64,000 nt of DNA, taken from the NCBI GenBank assembly GCA_049323275.1, contig JBMOOM010000055.1:23870-87869 (forward strand). Direction: 5' to 3'. A model generated the notes under the pieces. It saw only the letters and a list, made by a program, of their open reading frames with translations, was not told the DNA's origin and did not search any database. Shown in pieces: positions 59,786 to 64,000 of the stretch (position 1 is the first letter of the stretch; every line of letters begins with the position of its first letter). A program made the translations under genes and the position numbers. Origin of the DNA: Taklimakanibacter sp049323275 (GTDB lineage Bacteria > Pseudomonadota > Alphaproteobacteria > Rhizobiales > Aestuariivirgaceae).

Positions 59786-61060
59786 CTAGAATGGCAGGAA
59801 CTCCAACATGTCGCCGCGTGAAATCCGCTCGGTCTCGGCCGGAATCAGCAGCATGCCGTCGGCCCATGCCAGCAGGGCTACCCGGTGCGAAACTGCAGCG
59901 GTTGCGATATCCGCGGCCCGTGTCCCGTGGCCGTTATAGTCGCCGAGGCGGGCGGGCAAGAACTCGCATCGCCCGGGTTGCCTTGAACGCTCGAAGCCTG
60001 CCCGCACGATGATGCGGTGCGGTGCCGCATCGCTGATCCCCGCCAGCGCCTCCGCGATGCGCGCCCCGATCACGTGCCAGGCCACGAAGGCCGACACCGG
60101 ATTGCCGGGAAGGCCGAGATAGATCGCGCTGCCGATGCAGCCAATAACCAGCGGCTTGCCGGGCTTTATCGCCACCTTCATGGCATACGCCCTGCCGCCA
60201 GCGGCGTGCAGCATCGCCGGCATATGATCCTCGTCACCGACCGATACGCCGCCGGTGGTGACGACGATATCGGCATTGCGTGCCGCCTGCTTCAGTGCCG
60301 GCAACAAATGATCGGGCTTGTCCGGGACATTGCCCAAATCGTGCTGTTCCACCCAGGGCAAATCGAGAGAGCCGGCGAGATGATAGCGATTGGCGTTCCA
60401 GATCTGCCCGCGGGCCAGCGGCGTGCCGGGAGACCGCAGTTCGGATCCGGTGCTGAAGAATGCCACCTTGATACGGCGCCTGACGGCGGCCTCGCCGCAG
60501 CCCGCCGCGGCAAGCAGCGCCGCCGCGCGCGGCCCTATGCGGCGCCCGGAAGGCAGCAGCTCTGCGCCCGCACCGAGATCCTCGCCGGCGCGTCGGATAT
60601 TCTCGCCAGGCTCGGGGCGCCGGTCTATCTGGACGACACGCCCGTGCGACCGCGTCATTTCCTGGATGACCACGGCGTCGCAGCCCGGCGGGATTGGGGC
60701 GCCGGTGAAGATGCGCAGGGCCGTGCCGCGCGGCGGCGGCGTGTCACCTGGATCGCCCGCCGTAACACGGCCCGCGACAGGCAGGCGCCAGGGGCCTTCG
60801 CCCGCAAGATCGGCAAGCCGGATCGCATAACCGTCCATGGCCGCGTTGTCGAACTGCGGTAACGCCACGCCGGACCGCACCGCTTCCGCCAGCACCCGTC
60901 CATGCGCCCGCTCGAGCGGCAGGCGCTCCACCTCCTGCACCGGCCGGGCAAGGGACAGGCCGCGGCGGAGGGCGGTATCAACGGAAATCAAGCCATCGGA
61001 GTCAGGCTCGGTTTCGCAACCGCAATAGAAGGGGGTGGACAAAGCCAGAGATGCGCTCAT
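59786..61060 (-). CDS. moeA: Molybdopterin molybdotransferase MoeA
   Basis: A 424-residue MoeA that inserts molybdate into adenylated molybdopterin. Domain order is normal: N-terminal domains with LPQFDNAAMDGYAIR and GTALRIFTGAPIPPGCDAVV, the MogA-like domain with VVTTGGVSVGDEDHM and IKPGKPLVIG, LGLPGNPVSAFVAW, then the C-terminal beta domain. Its start overlaps the PpiC stop by 4 bases. This copy within the nar cluster probably serves the nitrate reductase in particular. Confidence 0.9.
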   Translation of the reverse strand: MSASLALSTPFYCGCETEPDSDGLISVDTALRRGLSLARPVQEVERLPLERAHGRVLAEAVRSGVALPQFDNAAMDGYAIRLADLAGEGPWRLPVAGRVTAGDPGDTPPPRGTALRIFTGAPIPPGCDAVVIQEMTRSHGRVVQIDRRPEPGENIRRAGEDLGAGAELLPSGRRIGPRAAALLAAAGCGEAAVRRRIKVAFFSTGSELRSPGTPLARGQIWNANRYHLAGSLDLPWVEQHDLGNVPDKPDHLLPALKQAARNADIVVTTGGVSVGDEDHMPAMLHAAGGRAYAMKVAIKPGKPLVIGCIGSAIYLGLPGNPVSAFVAWHVIGARIAEALAGISDAAPHRIIVRAGFERSRQPGRCEFLPARLGDYNGHGTRAADIATAAVSHRVALLAWADGMLLIPAETERISRGDMLEFLPF

Positions 61061-61950
61061 GCGGGTATCCTCATCTCGGTCCGGGGAACCTCAGCCAAGT
61101 CGATGCCGGTCACGCGAGCCCGGGCCGCCAGTTGCTCGACATAGGCGCGGCTGGCATGTACCCAGGCCGCCTTCTCCTGCGCCTCGCGAAGATGCGGCAG
61201 CACCGCCGCAAAGGGCAGAACCTCGCCGCGCGCCCGCGCATCCAGCCGGATCAGATGGAAGCCGTAGCGGCTCTCGACCGGCTCCCGGGAGATGGCGCCT
61301 ACCTCCATGCCCAAAAGCGCCGTCTCGAATTCCGGCACCGTGTCACCCGAGGCCAGCTGTCCCAGAAGGCCGCCATTGGCTCGCGACGGACAGGCGCTGT
61401 GCTCGGTCACCAGCAGGGCGAAGCGGCGCGGGTCGCCGCGCAGCTCTGTCAGAACCGTCTCGGCGCGCTCGCGCGCGGCGGCGCGGGCGGGCGCATCGCC
61501 GGGAGGTGCGGCGAAGAGAATATGCGCCGCCTTGAACAGCGAAGGGCCGCGGAACCGATCCGGCGTATTCTCGTAGATCGCGCGCAACTTCATCTCATCG
61601 ACAGGTGCTGGAGCAATGACGCTTTCGAGAAGCTGGCGGATCAGCGCCTCCTCCTCGGTCTCCCATTGCCCCGCGGCGAGCTCTGCCGGAGCAGGGACGA
61701 TCTGGCGTGCCTTCGCTTCCTGCAACAGCACCTCGCGCAGCGCCAGCGCCCGCGCCGCCGTTTCCCATGCCCATCCGGGCCTGCCTTTCGGCACGGGATG
61801 ATTCTGCGCCTCGGCGGCGATCATCTCGGCGGGGATGACGACGCCGTTGACGATGACGGGCTCGGGCGGGAGGCTCGGTTTCAGCGGGGGTTCCGTGCGC
61901 CTCGCTCCGCCCGGAGCAGCATTCAGGCTACGTTTCAGAGGGAGTTCCAT
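61057..61950 (-). CDS. PpiC/parvulin-type peptidyl-prolyl isomerase (NifM-like)
   Basis: A 297-residue protein with an N-terminal helical region and a parvulin domain: SLFKAAHILFAAPPGD, DPRRFALLVTEHSACPSRAN, GGLLGQLASGDTVPEFETAL and ESRYGFHLIRLDA. No signal peptide is seen, so it is cytoplasmic, like NifM. Such genes follow narI in several nar operons and probably assist maturation of the nitrate reductase. ATG 61950 lies 5 bp after narI. Confidence 0.85.
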   Translation of the reverse strand: MELPLKRSLNAAPGGARRTEPPLKPSLPPEPVIVNGVVIPAEMIAAEAQNHPVPKGRPGWAWETAARALALREVLLQEAKARQIVPAPAELAAGQWETEEEALIRQLLESVIAPAPVDEMKLRAIYENTPDRFRGPSLFKAAHILFAAPPGDAPARAAARERAETVLTELRGDPRRFALLVTEHSACPSRANGGLLGQLASGDTVPEFETALLGMEVGAISREPVESRYGFHLIRLDARARGEVLPFAAVLPHLREAQEKAAWVHASRAYVEQLAARARVTGIDLAEVPRTEMRIPA

Positions 61951-61955
61951 GAGCT

Positions 61956-62693
61956 TCACTCCGCCGGCTCTTGCCTTGACCGAGGCAGCGGCGCGAGCCC
62001 TGTCGGCGCGGGCCTTGCGCCGCGCCGCGAGCGCACGATCTGGTAGCCCGGCCGCCACAGATAGCGGACCGGGGCCGAGAACATGTGAACAAGGCGGGTG
62101 AAAGGGAACAGCAGGAAAATGGTGAGGCCGAGAAGGATATGCGCCTTGAAGAGCCAATGCACGTCGACGATGTAATCCGCGGCCCCGGCGCGCAGATAGA
62201 TGATTGCCTGCGCCCAGTTCATGAATTTGACCATTTCCTCGCCATCGAGATGGCCCAGCGAAACGACGATCGACATCAAGCCGAGCAACAGCTGCGCCAT
62301 CAGGAGTACCATGATGCCGGTATCGGCGAAGGTCGAGTTGGCGCGAATGCGCGGATCGAACAGGCGCCGGTGCAGCAGCAGTATCCCGCCCACCAGCGCC
62401 ATGGCTCCGGCGGCGCCGCCGAGCACGATCGCCATGAGCTGCTTCGCCGTATGGCTGATTCCCAGCGCATCGAAGATCTGGATAGGGGTCAGCAGGCCGA
62501 CCAGGTGCCCGGCGAAGATCAGGAGAACACCCACATGGAAGAGGACCGAACCGGCGATGAACTGCTTCTTGCGCAGAAGTTGGCTCGACTTGGATTTCCA
62601 GGTGAAGGGATCGCGCTCGTAGCGGGCGATGCTCGCCATCACCATGACGGTGATGGCGATATAGGGATAGATGCCGAAGAGGAAATTGTGCAC
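61956..62693 (-). CDS. narI: Respiratory nitrate reductase gamma subunit
   Basis: A 245-residue di-haem membrane subunit that takes electrons from quinol to NarGH. It has five membrane segments and the haem-ligand His residues in LFHVGVLLIFAGHLVGL and VHWLFKAHILLGLT. GTG 62693 is the start, with AAGGAGA five bases upstream, giving MHNFLFGIYPYIAITVMVM. The C-terminus extends as a basic tail. Confidence 0.92.
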   Translation of the reverse strand: MHNFLFGIYPYIAITVMVMASIARYERDPFTWKSKSSQLLRKKQFIAGSVLFHVGVLLIFAGHLVGLLTPIQIFDALGISHTAKQLMAIVLGGAAGAMALVGGILLLHRRLFDPRIRANSTFADTGIMVLLMAQLLLGLMSIVVSLGHLDGEEMVKFMNWAQAIIYLRAGAADYIVDVHWLFKAHILLGLTIFLLFPFTRLVHMFSAPVRYLWRPGYQIVRSRRGARPAPTGLAPLPRSRQEPAE

Positions 62694-62706
62694 TACGCTC
62701 TCCTTT

Positions 62707-63393
62707 TCATCGTGTGGCCGGCGCGGGCGCCGGCCCCATGCGGGCGAGAATGTCCCGGCTGACCGGACAACCGGCGTTGGGATCGGGACCGAAGGTGACT
62801 TGCGCCTCCGCCCAGACCGCATCGAGCGCCAAGAGGTCCTCGGGGTTGTCGTCCTGCTGCGACACCAGGGCCTGTGCCTGCTCGCCCGCCACATCCGCCC
62901 TGGCAAACGCCGCCAGCGCTTCGAGAATGGCGGCGTAGACCGTCTCGCGGCGGGCCAGCCGCTCGGCCAACGCGGCGAGGATATGTCCGGCGTCGGCAAG
63001 CATAGCCCGGGCCTCGCCAAGGGGCCGGGTGGAGACGAATTCGAGAAGCACCGGCAGATGGTCCGGCAATTCCGGGCCGACAAGCTCGAAGCCGCCAGCG
63101 CGATAGGTTTCGAGCAGATCGACCATGGCGCCGCCGCGGTCGCGGCTCTCGCCATGGACATGCTCGAAGAGGTTCAGCGACAGCGTGCGCGAGCGATCGA
63201 ACAGGAGCACGTAACGCTCCTGCAGATCGTAGAGATCGCCCGACTCTAGGGAAGAGAGCAGCGGCTCCAGTTTTCTCACGGCAGACTGAGGCAGCACGCC
63301 TTCGGCGAGAACGACGCGGATCGCCGGAATCGCCTGCTGCAGCTCCTCGCCTGGATAGGTCAGCAGCGCTGATAGAGCCTTGAAGGTCTTCAT
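62707..63393 (-). CDS. narJ: Nitrate reductase molybdenum cofactor assembly chaperone
   Basis: A 228-residue NarJ chaperone, needed for cofactor insertion into NarG. Family motifs: FKALSALLTYPGEELQQAI, DLYDLQERYVLLFDRSRTLS, LNLFEHVHGESRDRGGAMVD and ELPDHLPVLLEF. ATG 63393 overlaps the narH stop (ATGA). The C-terminus (PVSRDILARMG) is standard. Confidence 0.92.
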   Translation of the reverse strand: MKTFKALSALLTYPGEELQQAIPAIRVVLAEGVLPQSAVRKLEPLLSSLESGDLYDLQERYVLLFDRSRTLSLNLFEHVHGESRDRGGAMVDLLETYRAGGFELVGPELPDHLPVLLEFVSTRPLGEARAMLADAGHILAALAERLARRETVYAAILEALAAFARADVAGEQAQALVSQQDDNPEDLLALDAVWAEAQVTFGPDPNAGCPVSRDILARMGPAPAPATR

Positions 63394-64000
63394 GCGATGA
63401 ACTCCTGCGGGCTGCGGAATTTCTTTCCGCCGAAAAGCGAGGTGCGCGAATGGCCGCTGGAGCAGCCATTGCCGTCGGTGAAGCCGCAACCGCCCTTGAG
63501 GTCATAGGCATCCTCGACCAGCTCGCGATGAGTGGTCGGGATGACGAAGCGGTCCTCGTAATTGGCGATGGCGAGCAGCTGGTACATCTCGTCGATCTGC
63601 TGCGGCGTCAGGCCGACGCGCTTGGCCACGCCGAGATTTATGACACCGTCGACCGACTTCGAGCGCATATAGGCGCGCATGGCGAGCATGCGCTCCAGCG
63701 CCGAGACGACGGGGGCCTCGTCACCGGCGGTCAGCATGTTGGCGAGATAGCGCACCGGAATGCGCAAGGAGTGGACATCCGGCATGTTGTCCTCAGTGGC
63801 GATCCGTCCGGCTTCGAGCGCATTCTGGATCGGTGAGAGCGGCGGGACATACCAGACCATCGGCAGGGTGCGGTATTCGGGATGCAGCGGGAAGGCGATC
63901 TTCCACTCCATCGCCATCTTCCAGATCGGCGAGTTCCGGGCGCCCTTGATCCAGTCCTCGGGGATGCCTTCGGCGCGCGCGGCCGCGATCACTTCCGGAT
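63390..64000 (-). CDS. narH: Respiratory nitrate reductase beta subunit (5' end outside window)
   Basis: C-terminal 203 residues of the Fe-S subunit NarH: WKIAFPLHPEYRTLPMVWYV, PPLSPIQN, NMLTAGDEAPVVSALERMLA, RAYMRSKSVDG and the end region CGFTDGNGCSSG. The Fe-S Cys clusters are upstream, outside the window. narG is expected further upstream, giving the order narG-H-J-I. Confidence 0.95.
   Translation of the reverse strand, partial: PEVIAAARAEGIPEDWIKGARNSPIWKMAMEWKIAFPLHPEYRTLPMVWYVPPLSPIQNALEAGRIATEDNMPDVHSLRIPVRYLANMLTAGDEAPVVSALERMLAMRAYMRSKSVDGVINLGVAKRVGLTPQQIDEMYQLLAIANYEDRFVIPTTHRELVEDAYDLKGGCGFTDGNGCSSGHSRTSLFGGKKFRSPQEFIA

Noticed and set aside
60017..62046. Long plus-strand frames opposite moeA and the PpiC gene
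   Set aside because: Antisense shadows; the minus strand has full MoeA and parvulin motifs.
1..64000. CRISPR arrays, tRNA and rRNA genes
   Set aside because: I looked for regularly spaced repeats and for T-loop-like GGTTCGANTCC patterns and saw none that fold into a tRNA; not an exhaustive search.

Overview
The window reads as a high-GC alphaproteobacterium, possibly a sphingomonad or relative. The serine recombinase/DUF2924/DUF3489 trio, the narGHJI-PpiC-moeA order and the codon use all fit, but no rRNA, tRNA or housekeeping gene fixes the genus. Most of it is accessory DNA.

1-16 kb is a defence island. It holds a RES/Xre toxin-antitoxin pair cut by the window edge, and a four-gene ubiquitin-like conjugation operon (multi-ubiquitin-like protein, E2-like, JAB peptidase, E1-like) in the order of Bil antiphage systems. 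Next is a tightly packed operon of a RecB-like nuclease/helicase followed by McrB and McrC. After it come single genes: a HEPN protein, a membrane-anchored DEDDh exonuclease, an endonuclease/exonuclease/phosphatase-family protein, an unrecognised protein and a GIY-YIG nuclease. 16.4-20.1 kb is a large serine recombinase module (recombinase, DUF2924, DUF3489) with an Xre regulator, which probably moves part of the island.

20.2-31 kb is a second accessory block: a GYF-domain membrane protein, a secreted protein split by a frameshift at a G run, a superinfection-immunity/SHOCT protein, a large STAND-like NTPase that begins at its Walker A motif, a DprA-like protein paired with a phosphoribosyltransferase, and a DUF4238 protein whose C-terminus is an IS5-family transposase tail. 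A methyltransferase gene faces the other way.

31-56 kb is a metal-handling island. It has a Zn/Cd P-type ATPase, a CDF exporter, CopC/CopD, two PCuAC copper chaperones, Sco, a DsbA-like protein, an L,D-transpeptidase, a P1B-4 ATPase and two MerR regulators. At least seven promoters have the 19-bp spacer and inner dyad of MerR-activated promoters; they fall into two sequence classes, which may match the two regulators. One operon contains an intact 713-residue P-type ATPase homologue that has lost the phosphorylated Asp, the CPC motif and the hinge motif. Decayed polyamine-type ABC permease genes lie on both sides of the island.

56-59 kb is scarred DNA, including a 0.59-kb second copy of the STAND gene's tail with its downstream leader, joined to a truncated hydrolase gene. 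59-64 kb is an ordinary respiratory nitrate reductase cluster on the minus strand (narH partial, narJ, narI, PpiC-type isomerase, moeA, DUF2478).
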